From contig CM060178.1 in NCBI GenBank assembly GCA_030549775.1, forward strand, positions 64,780,896 through 64,844,895: 64,000 nucleotides of DNA, read 5' to 3'. A program made the translations under genes and the position numbers. Positions 1 to 11,879 of this stretch are shown in pieces (the stretch's first letter is position 1; the number at the start of each line of letters is the position of its first letter). The stretch comes from Tamarix chinensis (Eukaryota; Streptophyta; Magnoliopsida; Caryophyllales; Tamaricaceae). Below the pieces are notes generated by a model. The model did no database searches, was not told the DNA's origin, and worked only from the letters and a program-made list of their open reading frames with translations.

Positions 1-69
1 GGGCTCCAAATATTTGACCCATATATATTGATATTCTAATGATTGTAGATACACCCTTGACTTGTTATA

Positions 70-645
70 AATAATTAGATGAGGCATCTATAGTGTTGGG
101 AGTTTATAGAAGCTTCATGCATTGATGCACACACTAGATATGTCTCACGAATGAAAAGGTAATGACATCCTCCATCCATATTATACCTAACATGTTACAT
201 TTTTTATACCTTCTTTAATATATGTGTGTGTGTTTATGTCATTATATTTTATTTAATACTACCAATTAAGGAATAAAAATATAAAAATGTTCTTAAGATA
301 TAAGGAAAAATAGTTATTAGTGGAAGAAAAAAGAAGAAGAGAGTACCGAGAAAGGAAAAAGACATAGATAAAAAAAAATTAGTTGCCCCATAAAAGATTT
401 CATCTTTAGAGGATAACTAACAACTATAACAACCCTACCAACCACCACCAGCTTTAATGATGTTGTATTTATTTACTAAAAACTACCTCATTAATGATTA
501 AGTTATAATTATGAGTGATATCTATAAACATGAATGGATATCAACAACGAGCGTTGTCATATATCTTAAGTATGTATTATTTCATAACATATATTTTAAC
601 ATTTTTTGGTTATTTGTATAATTTTATAAACTCTTATATACATAC

Positions 646-679
<34 letters not shown>

Positions 680-1560
680 GAGTTATTAGTTATTAATAAA
701 TATACTTTATTATTGCTATCAAAGGTTGGTTGTCAGTCGTGTTGTAGTAAAAGGGATGATTTCATATATTATGTTTGCATGCCCATACTACATATTTGAC
801 TATACAACAATAAATGAGGGTAAGCACATAAAATATATAGCGGATCACATTAAGAAAGGAGTACAACTATAATTTTTATATCATACCTCACCTAGAAAGT
901 AAACACTGGATTTTGTTCACCATCCATCTTGATCAAAACAAAGTATATAAATTTAATCCCTTCGAAAATATTCCTTTCCTTTTACTATCGCTCATTCTAA
1001 AGGGAAATTTTTAATTGTCATGTCATTATACTTCTTACATCATTAGCTTATTTGTGCATATATTCTATATTAATTTTTTAAGGATTGTAAAGTTAAAATA
1101 TTGTGTATCGACTTTATTGATAAGGGCACTATGAGTATATGAAGAGAAGAAAAAATGGTATGTCAAACCCAAGGAATCTTGAGTATAAGCTTATATGGTA
1201 TACAAAAAGATAAGTATTCTTTATATTATTTCAATTTCAATTAATATCTAATAAAATAAAATGCTAAATAAATTTATTTTACAATGTCCATAATAACAAA
1301 ACGATAATTATTGTAGACACTATATTTGTGGAGCAATGGATCTCATACTCAAGAGAAAATATGTGAACATAGATCCAAGGCATGCATGTTTCTTTTTCCA
1401 TATTTTTTCAAAAATTAATATATGGCATATTAATTACTAATTGAATCGTTAAATCATATCAATTTATATATTTTCATCAGTGGATATGCTTGAGGTTGGA
1501 AATATGTAGGTAATAAAATTGATGAAGTTAGATATGAACGTGCTAAGTTTGTGCTCACAC
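70..1560 (+). pseudogene. Ulp1/C48 protease-like relic of the CACTA second gene
   Basis: Exon-sized islands resemble the protease gene of the large CACTA element. Around 905-915 the codons for the catalytic-type His-Trp survive (K-H-W-I-L-F). The following Phe-Asp-Ser position now reads Phe-Asn-Pro, so the catalytic Asp appears lost. Near 1312-1400 the Cys exon can be followed (C-R-H-Y-I-C-G-A-M-D-L-I). The Gly normally after the Cys is changed and the sequence before it is shifted. Stops and frame changes occur throughout. The product cannot be functional. In intact relatives the domain is a cysteine peptidase of the SUMO-protease fold. Confidence 0.62.
641..680. repeat. CATA/TA microsatellite
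   Basis: A CATA run passes into a TA run. It makes the 94-residue open frame at 515-799 look like a Tyr/Ile/His repeat protein, which I treat as spurious. Confidence 0.85.
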
Positions 1561-1869
1561 ACACTCACTATTAAGGATTTATACACATGTTCTAGTTTGT
1601 ATCTCATATGTATTATGCTCTTCTATGCAATTGGATATGCACATGCATGCATGCAAATACTTATTAGCTATTGATATATAGTTAGATTTTATCATCTATA
1701 AACTTTGACTTTAAAGCATAGAACTACCAACTTTTAGTACACCAACTAATTTCCATTATTGAGAGGAATATCTACATGAATTTTTGTTGTTTTACATATT
1801 GTAGATTTGTTAAATATTCAAACATACAACAACATATATAGGTTAAAATAAAATTACATATTTTATTTT

Positions 1870-2420
1870 AAAAAATAATTACATTTTAATAATGGTTTTT
1901 TTATAAATTGGTATTAAAACCATAATATATTATATATTTTAGCTTCATTGAATAATAGTTTTGGTGAAAGCCACTATTAAAACCTAGTCTTAATAATGGT
2001 TATAAGAAGAAGAAAAATCATTGACATACAGTGAATTAAATATTTATTCAATATTAATTATGAATGTTTGTGTAATTATATATTTAATGTTAACATGTAT
2101 GTTTTAATAATAGTCATGACTAGAACCCATTATTAAAGCATTCATTTAATTCTATTCATTTATTATTTAGGGTTTAAATTATGCTTTATTAGGATTTAGT
2201 TAGGGTTTATTAGGGTTTTATGGTTATTCAACTGTTTGTTTTAATAACGATTTATGGGTAAACTATTGTTAAAACTATAATTATAACCTAAATTTTGTGG
2301 ATTTTTTTAGAATTTTTATGATAATTTTTAAACCATTATTAAAGTTTTAATTACACTTGATTCAATAATGCTTCATAAACGTTGTGAAACCATTTCAAAA
2401 CCTTTATAAAAAACCATTTA
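1870..2420. repeat. Degenerate CACTA subterminal repeats
   Basis: Short copies of TTTTAATAATGGTT and its reverse complement AACCATTATTAAAA recur in both orientations. This is the same unit, with CG to TG decay, as the AATAACGGTT repeats flanking both ends of the large CACTA element. In CACTA elements such subterminal repeats are the expected binding sites of the element-encoded accessory protein. Confidence 0.7.
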
Positions 2421-2424
2421 TGGG

Positions 2425-3789
2425 TGGTTTAATATATATCATATAGGTCAATATATTTTTGATCACATAAACAATTTAAATGACCTATAAGGTTTGTGAA
2501 ATAAACCAATATGATTTTATGAGATGAACATGTATATTTTTATTACTAAATGTAAACAAATCCAATAAAAAACATATATGAACAAAATGATGAACCTATA
2601 TATTTTAGCCTTCCACATTGTCCTACAAGTCTAGATATCCATTAATTGAACTTGAACTCTACCACATGACCCACAAACAATCTATATGTCACTTTGTAAC
2701 AATAGGAAGAGGTTAGATCCACCTTTATCATAAGAATACTTTGAGAATTCAATTTAAACACTAAAAAATGCTATGAAAATAAGTGATTTAATTAAACATA
2801 GTTTGAAGTCAACAACTTTTATACTAAAAACAAGTTATATAAAAATATGACAAATAAATCAATACGTGATTGATATAGAGCATAAATATTTTGTGAACCT
2901 ATAATTATTTAACGATATGAAGCTATATATTATGTGTTGTGAATGTAAATGTTTTCAAATGTTAAATTAAATGAATTATATGATGCACTTAATTATTTTA
3001 ACATCAGATCGCACATGCAGACTATATAGTAAACACCTAACTCAATTTATTAAATTATCATAAAGTTGAATATCATTTTTGCTAAGAGTTTAGAGAAAGA
3101 AGTTATTACGTTATAATATTTGTTTTTTTTTCTATAGCCAACTAATTAACATAGAAAAGTATGCCTTTGAAGGCCCAATGGGTTGTCATAGATTTGGTTA
3201 TAGAGTATGATTGCATAGCAAGATGAACCCATGAAGAGACATGAAAGGGAGTTAGAACTTAAAATGATAAAACTTGTTCTGGTCCGAGCAAAATAAACTC
3301 TAAAAACCAAATGGTATGCAACATAACCTTAGTTTGCTTCAACAAAATAAACCAAAAAACAATTTAGAAATGAATGACACAAGGGGAGAAGAAAACAAAA
3401 TTCATCGCATAAATTGATGTTGAATCAATTTTATATATATATTAAACTTTTATTTATTTTTTACTAAACTTCTATAAAATATTTGTTGAATCTATATCAA
3501 TATTTTCCAAACACATATGTAATATTTACTAAATCTATATTAAATTGTTGCCAAATCTATGTCAAGTTTTTATTAAACCCACATCAAATATTTATTGAAC
3601 TTAGATGCATATAACATACGTATAAGAGTGCTTTGCATAATAATTTTTTTGCTTCAAGAATATATCAATATAGGTGTCTGTGTATAAAGAAAAACATGAG
3701 GGACGTTTTTAGTATAATTTTTAATTTTTCTAAAAATCCAAATTAAAAATTATTAATTTAAAACAAATAAATATGCGGAACAACATATA
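2425..3789. other. AT-rich interval without a gene
   Basis: No coding frame can be supported. Between about 3430 and 3605 a unit of roughly 35 bases, of the form 'attaaatctatatcaaa', recurs about five times in degenerate form. The rest shows no recognisable element. Confidence 0.6.
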
Positions 3790-3860
3790 TCTTACTATAT
3801 ATAAAAGAAGAATGCATTCTAGTTATGTTTCCCACTTATAAGTGACTACATAATAAAATA
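3790..3860 (+). mobile_element. Helitron-type 5' terminus
   Basis: The sequence TCTTACTATATATAAAAG fits the typical plant Helitron start (TC followed by an A/T-rich TATATAAAAG block) and follows an A, as expected for insertion between A and T. The segment then contains TGTTTCCCAC, also found near the 5' end of the small Helitron at 29307-29590. I could not find a matching hairpin plus CTRR-T 3' end, so the element's extent is open. The RPA1-like relic at 10318-11650 may be its cargo, with the LTR at 4224-9168 inserted between. Confidence 0.5.
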
Positions 3861-4939
3861 ATATTTTTATAGTGTATCTTTATCTAATTCAATAGTCATT
3901 AAGTCCACATTAAAACTTGCCAGTTGTCATTGTTCGATTGGTCAAGATACTTTGGTAATTAGTCAGTTTTTTTTCACATGTCATCAATCCTCAATTTTAA
4001 TGGCCAATATTCCAATTTTCTCTTATCTTCAAAATTGAGAATCCCCAAATAGAGCCAAATGTGTTCTATAAATATCCAATTATTTCACGCACATCTCATT
4101 TGAAATCCAAAATCAACCAGAATTTGTAAGATTATATTTTCTACTTTAATTATTATTAAAATATCATCTAATTTAATTTATATGTTTTCTAATATCGTTT
4201 TATCTCTTAGAATCAACCAAATATGTAACACCCCCAAAATTCACTACTTAAAAATTTCGTTTAATTAAAAGAAAATTAGCGGAAGCAAATTAATAAACCG
4301 TGAACTTTGGGAGTATTACCGCCACACTTAGTAACAGACTGGTTCACTTTTACCGTTCCAGTACCAAGTGCTAAGGCTAAGGAGTGAAATCCCATTTTAC
4401 GAGAACTTAAGCATAAAATAATCAGAGTAGCGCGGTAAATAATTTATCAGAGTAAAATCCACCAATGGTGGTTACAAAACATCAATATATTGAATTTATG
4501 AATTTTAAAGAGGCAATTTAAAAACTTAACAAGTCCGGATAGTTCCTTACGCTCATTCCCGGGGCCCACTTGAAAACACCGAACATGACCTGCAAGGGGC
4601 ACTGCCCATTGAATAGGCAGGGCCCCACGAAGGGAACCCTTCAGTGCTACGGTACTGAGTAACCCTTTAAAAACGCGCTTAAAGACAGGCACGTAATGTC
4701 ACACAGGATATACTAGGATAATCGTACATAACGACATATGTAAATGTAACAATCAGATCCATACATTCACGTATCAATCAAATATCAATGGTGTATACAT
4801 GACATTCATCTTTGTCCATTCACATACTTAACAAGTTAATCGAATATCAATAGGCCATAATGAGTAATCGATACTTTAGGGCCTTAAGGCCATTAATCCA
4901 TCATTAATTAATCATCTCAAATTTTAAATGTCCATGTGA

Positions 4940-5340
4940 GTGCGGGAACCCCACTATTATAGCCGGTGGACCGGAAATATATACAGGGCAAAACGCTCTT
5001 GGCCACTATTATTCGCCGGTGGTTCGGTCTCTAGGGCAGAACGCTCCTGGCCACTATTATTCGCCGGTGGACCGGTCTGGCCCCGACTCACAAGGTCTTC
5101 CACTATAAGTGATTAGTATTTTTTCCATATCTTATCAATTTTATGTTTGGTTTGCTGAGCACAGTAACCCCCACTATTATAGCCGGTGGACCGGAAATAT
5201 ACAGGGCAAAACGCTCCCGACCACTATTGTTCGCCGGTGGCACGGTCTCTAGGGCACCCCGGCTCCTGGCCACTATTATTCGCCGGTAGATCGGTCTGGG
5301 CCCAGCTCAGCATCTTCCACTTTAAGTGATTAGTGTCTTA
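4940..5340. repeat. Duplicated GC-rich block with CCGGTGG boxes
   Basis: Two blocks of about 170-180 bases, at roughly 4946-5120 and 5166-5335, each carry three copies of a 20-base box of the form CCACTATTATTCGCCGGTGG. The ends CCAC and GTGG are mutually complementary, so each box can form a short hairpin. Both blocks end with the same 'cttccact(a/t)taagtgattagt' segment. It lies inside the long LTR, where the right-hand relative keeps only one recognisable box. Confidence 0.75.
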
Positions 5341-6229
5341 AACATATCTTACTCGGAAGTGTTCCACCCTTGACATGCATGGCTAACTATATCCACCCTT
5401 ATCCTCCCAGGAGGGCCCGTCCCATATCTTGAGACTTCTGCACCTCCTAACTCGATTTTCTCCAAAACCCTAACTCGGGCCTATGTGGCCCATCCTTCTC
5501 CGTAGTACACATCCCGACTAATTCAACACCCCACACGTCATGATCCTTAGATCCAATCCTCACTTTCTACCCCACTCATTCTCTTTTACTTTTATTATTC
5601 TCTTTTTCTTTTTCCACCTTCTCACATTAGGGTTTCCTCCTAAACCCTAGTTTGGTCTCCTACGCACCCTTATACCGTCCCACGTATTATTTTTCGCCCG
5701 AGGCTCCCAGACACCCAAATGACGCTTCTGTTACCTTCCTCACACCCCGAGGTAACTTTCCATACGTAAAGTCTGCCCCCATGCAGACTCTAACCAACCC
5801 ATGCAAATCCTAGTTTCTCCCGTACCTACATTAGCCAACTTACTTCCCTTTGGTCATCTTCTCTCTCATTATTTTTTTTCCATGCCTCCATACCCGATTA
5901 CCACAATAATTATCCTAGCACGCATGTCCCTAAGGGCCACATCACATCACATCATAACACATAGCATATCCATATTAGCACATACAATAAGGGCACATGA
6001 ACACACCTTAGTTCCAAGCCATACCACACGTGAGACAATTGAAATAATAACATATAGATCTCGACATAAAAATTATACAAGGCATCCAAGACATGTAGGA
6101 CATATAGCACACATTCGACCTTAGCTACACCCTTACTCAGTTTAGGTTACCAAGCTATCTTTCACATAAATTAGGCCTTTAGACGCCCTTTATAATCGTT
6201 ATACTTAATATATTTTCCATCTAGTTTGT

Positions 6230-6995
6230 AAGATTATCAATTTACCCAATTCCTTTATTATAATTAACAAATCACTCATTAGTGGGTAAAATTACCAAAT
6301 TACCCCCGTTCCTTATCTTAATTACCAAATTACCCCTCTAGTTGGTTAAATTACCAAATTACCCCCCACATTTATCATATTTACTATTTTACCCTTCTCC
6401 AATATTAAATCATCAAGTTTCCCTTTAGTTATTTAAATTATTATTTTTACCCTTCTCAATTATTATAATTACCAATTTAATCTTTTCTTATTTCCACTTT
6501 TACCCCTTTGATTTACAAAAATACCAAATTATCCTTGTTATTACAATTTACCAAATTACCCTTTCATTACAAATTTACCAAATTGCCCTTTTATTACAAA
6601 TTTACCAAATTGCCCTTTTATGATAAAATGTCCATTTTACCCTTTTATTACAAAATTATAACTTTACCCTTTTATTTTAAAATTATCATTTTGCCCTCTT
6701 CTTACGAAATTACCATTTTACCATTTATCACAATTACAATTTTACCCTTCATTCATAAAATTACTATTTTGCCCATTTAATTACAAAATTACCAAATTAC
6801 CCTTTTATTTCAAAATTACCAAATTTATCCTTTTAATTCAAATTTACCAATTTATCCTTTCACCTACAAAATTACCAACTTGCCCTTTTATTACAAATTA
6901 CCAACTTGCCCTTTTATTACAAATTACCAACTTGCCCCCTTTTGTTACAAGATTACTGATTTATCCTTCCACTTACAAATTTACCATCTTACCCC
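6230..6995. repeat. Degenerate minisatellite, unit about 27 bases
   Basis: About 25 imperfect copies of 'ttaccaaattacccttttattacaaa'. Translation gives a spurious repeat protein (I/F-T-K-L-P-F-Y-Y-K). Copies diverge too much for recent expansion. It belongs to the long LTR. Confidence 0.85.
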
Positions 6996-7619
6996 TTATC
7001 ACTCCACTTATATTAAATTATTATTATTACTACATAAAATATTAACTTAAATCCCTCATCTTCAATTTTTATAATTAATGTAACATTATTAACACCCATA
7101 TATATTCTAGGCCATAATCGTGTACAAGATATATTAATAAAATTCACTAAGGCTCACAAGAAACTAATCATGCAATAAATATCACAATACCATAATAAAA
7201 CATGGATAATACTTAATATTTTCATTAATAACTAACTTCTACCTTAAACAATATCTCCAACTATGGCACATAATCTATTACACTTCCTTTTCATCAACCA
7301 ACTCAAGAAATCATATATAATATACTAGACAACATATATTAAACAATATACACATTAAAAAGGCCTAATGTGCTAACATACGTTAATCCATATATTTAAG
7401 CGAGATTTAACGGTTACCTTGATTCCACAAAAAACAAACCATACCGGTATCCCGGTTTAAGGTTCAAGATTTGATTTATCAAAACCAATACCTAAAATAA
7501 TTCAAAACTTATTATGTTAGAAAAGATAAAACCAAATCATAAGGCTTATAACACTTAATTACTCAAATAATTAAACTAAAATATTTTTATACCTCAAAAC
7601 TATTAAGTAAGCAAGCCAA

Positions 7620-8870
7620 AGAGGGCAGCAGCTCATACTGCCCATGCAGCATGAGCTGCACGCAAAGAGAGAATAAAATGAGGGGCTCGAAGGTGGTGGA
7701 AGAAGGGAAAATGGGTAATTTCGGGTTGGTGGTTTGGGGCTAAGAAAGCAGGGGTCTCGGGGAGGATTTAGGGCAAGGTGATGGTGCAGAAGTGGAGAAG
7801 GGGTGTAGGTGGTGGTCGAGGAAGGGTTGATGGTGGCTAATGGTGGCGGAGGCGGTGGCAGCAAGGTTGCGAAGGTGGCGGTCGAGGTGGGGGTCGAGGT
7901 GAAAAACTGGCGAGGAAGGAAAATGGGGAGAGAAAAAGAAGGCATTCGGGTGATGCTTTCGACCAAAGGAGGATTGGAGATGGTAGAGGGGGTTGCAGAG
8001 AGTAATAAGGTGGCTCAGGTGGCGGCGGAAGCGGAGGGAAGGCGGCGAAATGAGGTGTTGTAGGGCGGTTGCCGAGAAGGGAGTGAACGAGAGAGAAAAT
8101 AAGAGAGGAGGAAGGATGGGGCTGCGGGGTGGCTCAACGGGGATTGTGGCGGTTCGAGGGTGAGGCAGAGGGTGGCAGGAGGTGGTGCAGGTGGTGTTTG
8201 AGGCGGCGGAAGCGGCAGAGAGGGGTGGCAAAACAAAAACAGGGGCGATGAGGGAGGAGAAGAAAGGGAGAAAGGAGAGGCTCGGGAGCATGGGGGAGGC
8301 TCGAGAAAAATGTAGAAAGGGCAGGGAAGGAGGGTTAAATAGAAGAGAAAGAGAAGGGAAGTGGTAGGGCAGCTCGAGGGGTGTCGTTAGGGTGGTAGGG
8401 GAATGGAGTTGCAGGGAGAGGGAGAGGGAGGTGTCGGCAGGGAGAGGGAGAGGAAGACAAAGATGGTGGGGCCGGTATGGCCGGAAAACGACGAGAAGGA
8501 GAGGGAGGGAGACAGGGGAGAGGGAGGTGCAGATCCGGCAGCGAAAATCTCACCGGAGATGAGGGAGGAAGAAGACGAAGGAGGAAGGAAGAAGAAACGG
8601 ACGGGGTGCTGGGCGTGAGCGAGTGGACCGGCCGAAGAAAAGAAAGAGCCGGCCCGGTCAGGAGAGAAAGAAGAGAAGGGAGGAGGGCGGCCGACTCGCA
8701 TGGGAGAAGAAGAAAAATAAAGAGAATGGGCCGGCCCAAGCGCTGGGGAGGAAGAGAGGGCAGGTCGGCTGGCCGGTCGGCCCAAGGAGGAAAAAAAGAA
8801 AAAGAAAGAAAAGGGAGAAGAGGGAAAAAGGGAAAAAGGGAAAGGAAAATTATTTTAATTAAAATAATTT
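7620..8870. other. Strongly purine-skewed tract inside the LTR
   Basis: For about 1.25 kb the + strand is made mostly of G and A, and it is far richer in G+C than its surroundings. This removes stop codons and creates several overlapping open frames on both strands (Gly/Arg/Glu-rich on +, Pro/Ser/Leu-rich on -). None resembles a known protein. I regard them as composition artefacts. In long plant LTRs such a tract may be part of the transcribed leader, which is inference. Confidence 0.7.
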
Positions 8871-9168
8871 AATGTATAAATAGTAAGGTAAAATATTTGT
8901 GGGTAATAAATTTATTTAACAATTTAATTAAAATTCAAGGATTTAAAAGGGATAATTTTAGTAAAATAATAATTTGGAAAATTATTTAAATAATAAGAGT
9001 ATGATAAAATAACAAAATATTTATTTTAGTTTATTAAAATATTTATACCAAATTTCATACACTCAAAAATCCATAAAACAATTAAGTTAAAAATATTTAA
9101 AAGCTAATTTATCCAAAATAAAATTTATTTGTGAAAGTATAGGGTTTTAAAAAATCCGGGGGATTACA

Positions 9169-10317
9169 AGATATTAAATAGTTCTACTTGGTAATGGTTG
9201 ATATCCTATATTAATACACATAAATTTGATATCTCATTTAGTACACAAGAAGAAAATTAATATAAATTCATTGTTGATACAATATTTAAATATTGAAGAA
9301 CTAAAAAAATGATAATATGGATTGTCCTCAACGACAGACACCCATAGAAAAGTATATGGGCCCTAAAGCTCCGGTTGATTAGGCTTTATGAAAAGCCTTA
9401 TTATGGAAACAAACAAAAAGCATTTAGTGAATGTATCTTTCATGATAGAGAAGTAACTTTCGGTTACACATCTATAATGTATGTGGTTATTAACATTTCT
9501 TTTATGTGGGATCAATTTTTTATACTTAAATAAAACATTTGTATCAATTAAATGGCATAAGGATTCATGCCACTATCAAAAAATCAAAGATACACCAATA
9601 TAAGGTATGTTAAAAAGAATGACACCTCTATCAAGTGAAATACTTCATAGTGGCAAACATTTAACTAAAATTAAAAACTACAAACTTCAAGTATGTAACA
9701 TACTTCAACAATTTCACACACTATATTATGAAATAAAATGATGAAGCATTCCCAATTGAATTTTTCAAATTCACACCATTTCATCAGTTAGCCAAAGTAG
9801 CAAGATCAACACTAATGGGTAAATACGGTAACAAAAAAGAAGAAAAAAAACCCTCAAACACTATTTCATCAAACACTACCTTTAATTATATTATGGTCAA
9901 TAAACTCACATGTTTCAATATCATAGATATCATTAGAGGAGTCTCAGCTATACACTCAGTTAAAGAGGAGGAAGCATTTGGATATGTAACTAGCTTCTTG
10001 GATTATGTCCTTGAAGATCTAATGTAAAAACATCAAACATATCATTCAATTAATCTATATCCACCATTTTAATAACAATTTTACTTTTTTAAAAGTTTTA
10101 TAGGGAGAATAGGTTCAACGCAAACTATGAGGATATTACATAATAGAACTAAGTAATTATTTTGGAATCATTAATCCTAATCTTGCCATTGTTGTTCTCT
10201 TATTTTGTAGAGTCAACTCATTTGGGGATATATTTATTTTTTGCACTTTCTTAAATGAAGTGGACTTAGGAAGTAACCTTATATTCCTAACTATTATTAA
10301 TTTGCATTTTTTTCCAA
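9169..10317. other. AT-rich interval, no supported gene
   Basis: A small frame at 9815-10027 (70 codons, ending in EEEAFGYVTSFLDYVLEDLM) is not recognised and has no neighbouring exon I can link to it. Around 9320-9400 a broken frame reads like a degenerate transposase (QRQTPIEKYMGPKAPVD with stops after it). I cannot assign it. Confidence 0.4.
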
Positions 10318-11650
10318 GATCAAATCAAGATATCAAATACATGGAATGTGAGCAAACTTATAATTAACATTGCCAAGCAAGAGATAAAAGACTTTAAGGA
10401 TTAGTATTTCCTTTTTACCATTTAATTACTCAACTATTTTATTAGAAACATTTATACTACAAACATAAAATTAAAATAATCTAATCTTTGCATGTCAGCT
10501 TATACGAAGGATATTTTACAGGTGTTACTGTTTATGAAGCAAAACCACTCTCGATCTAGAAAAAAAAATATTCAAAACTATGGAACAACTTCATGAAAAT
10601 GAGGTCTTAAATCAAATAAAACATTTATTCGTTTTTATATTTTCTTCAATACTAAACCCCTAAATTTACAGGTCGGAAAATTCTGGATCAACATTAGAGC
10701 TGCTGGGATAGAAAATGCGGGGGAGTGATTTTATGTTGCATGTAAAACATGTTTAAAGAAACTTGAACCCAATAGCTACAGATTTATGTGTGAGAAGTAC
10801 AACTTATATGATACTAAAGGAAATCTAAGGTATAAACTATATATTAGAGTTGTTGATGGAACACGCAAAATTCCACTACTAATTTGGGATAGAGAATGTC
10901 CACAAGTGATAAGAAAATCAACACTACAGCTTAAGAAAGACAATGAGGTAGTATTTCATAAATTAATGTTAAGTAGAAATTAATAGTGCAATATCATATA
11001 AATTATAGTTGTTAATGTAGGCAAAATTAGATAATCAATCTACCTTTAGAGATGGATAAATTCATCAATCTAGAAGCCCTTTTATCATCCAAGTGAGGGA
11101 TCCTCAAACAGGATCTTACTCACCTATTAAATTAATTATGGATGAAGGTTTGGTGTGTAAGTATAATGGTCCCTATTACTCTAACAACTAGGTTTGATTT
11201 TTGGAACCATTTCCCACTTTATTTTTTTATTTAATGATGAATTTCCTAAAATAAATAAAATATCAAAATATATTATTCGTAATGCTACTCTTCATAGATC
11301 ATTACATATTTTAATTTATCCATTAATTTTTCTATTTTAGGACTCAAATTTACTCTCGAAACTAGATAAAACAACATATGAGCAAGCTATTTTTAAACAA
11401 TGCACATTGTAATTATGTTAAAAAATTTATGATAATCATATTAAACTCCTAATTGATATCAAAAAATTTTAGACATTGATGAAAGTTGAGTCACAAACAG
11501 ATGAGGTGACAACTCTAACTAAGACTGTGCTAAAAGATTCAAAAAATATAATGTCTGAGGTAACAAAAGGAAGGGTTAGTGGCAATCTTTCCTCATTAAT
11601 TTATCAAAAGAAGAAGGCTAGAGTGAATATGAAGAAGGAAACTGTTTGAT
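10318..11650 (+). pseudogene. RPA1-like single-strand DNA-binding protein relic
   Basis: Several islands match the large subunit of replication protein A. At 10318-10404 the frame reads SNTWNVSKLIINIAKQEIKD, like the end of an OB fold. At 10672-10920 it reads KFWINIRAAGIENAGE, then a Cys-x2-Cys (ACKTCLKK), then MCEKY, where the second Cys of the pair is Tyr, then the hallmark IRVVDGTRKIPLLIWDREC of the C-terminal OB/zinc domain. At 11470-11648 a Lys-rich tail follows (ESQTDEVTTL...KKARVNMKKE). Stops separate the islands and one zinc ligand is lost. RPA1-like genes are known Helitron cargo in plants, and a Helitron-like 5' end lies upstream at 3790. A host-derived retained copy is the alternative. 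Confidence 0.68.
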
Positions 11651-11879
11651 ATGAAACTTATTAGATTGTTATTTACATATCCTAAAATGTATTTTGCTGC
11701 CAGACTAGTACGTATTAAGTAAAACGTTGTAGGCTATTTTGAGCCTCTAAAGATAAAACATAGGGATGATTGCCCAATTTTTGACTAGGTATTTAATTTC
11801 ACTGAGTTTAACATAGGAAATTTTATACATCTAAGTTCCTATGGTACGACATTATCATTTTAATGTCAATATGATTACT

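Larger units (their letters stand above)
1..2420 (+). mobile_element. Decayed CACTA element, third family member, cut by window start
   Basis: This stretch is an old copy of the CACTA family that is complete at 51971-62027, in the opposite orientation. Matching blocks by eye, each against the reverse complement of the large element: about 105-165 with the exon near 54190-54260, 820-960 with the His/Asp protease exon near 53380-53540, 1140-1200 with 53140-53200, 1310-1400 with the Cys exon near 52950-53050, and 1480-1550 with the last exon near 52750-52860. Bases 1870-2420 hold degenerate subterminal repeats. I could not find an intact CACTA terminus near 2420, so the right boundary is approximate. 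The other end lies outside the window. Confidence 0.72.
4224..9168. mobile_element. Very long LTR (TGTAACACCCC type), probably a solo LTR
   Basis: The unit starts TGTAACACCCCC and ends GGGGGATTACA, the inverted termini typical of long LTRs of plant Ty3 elements, including Tekay/Del-type ones. The 5-bp flanks are AAATA (4219-4223) and AGATA (9169-9173), compatible with a mutated target duplication. A block near 4590-4660 (gcccattgaatagg and gtactgagtaaccc) and the motif near 4995-5060 (ccactattattcgccggtgg) have counterparts at 48330-48395 and 63340-63375 in the Ty3 LTR on the right. No gag or pol lies inside. It contains a GC-rich box repeat, a long minisatellite and a purine-rich tract. Alternatively it could be a large non-autonomous LTR derivative. 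Confidence 0.6.

Noticed and set aside
6508..6780. 90-codon frame with repeated Leu-Pro-Phe-Tyr units
   Set aside because: Direct translation of the minisatellite; units vary in ways that are not codon-aware.
7571..8872. Several overlapping long open frames on both strands
   Set aside because: They arise from the purine skew of the + strand, overlap each other in sense and antisense, and encode low-complexity Pro/Ser or Arg/Glu/Gly chains without domains.
8000..9168. A second LTR making 4224-9168 a complete short retrotransposon
   Set aside because: I found no direct repeat of the first kilobase at the right end, no primer-binding site and no gag or pol; a single long LTR fits better.
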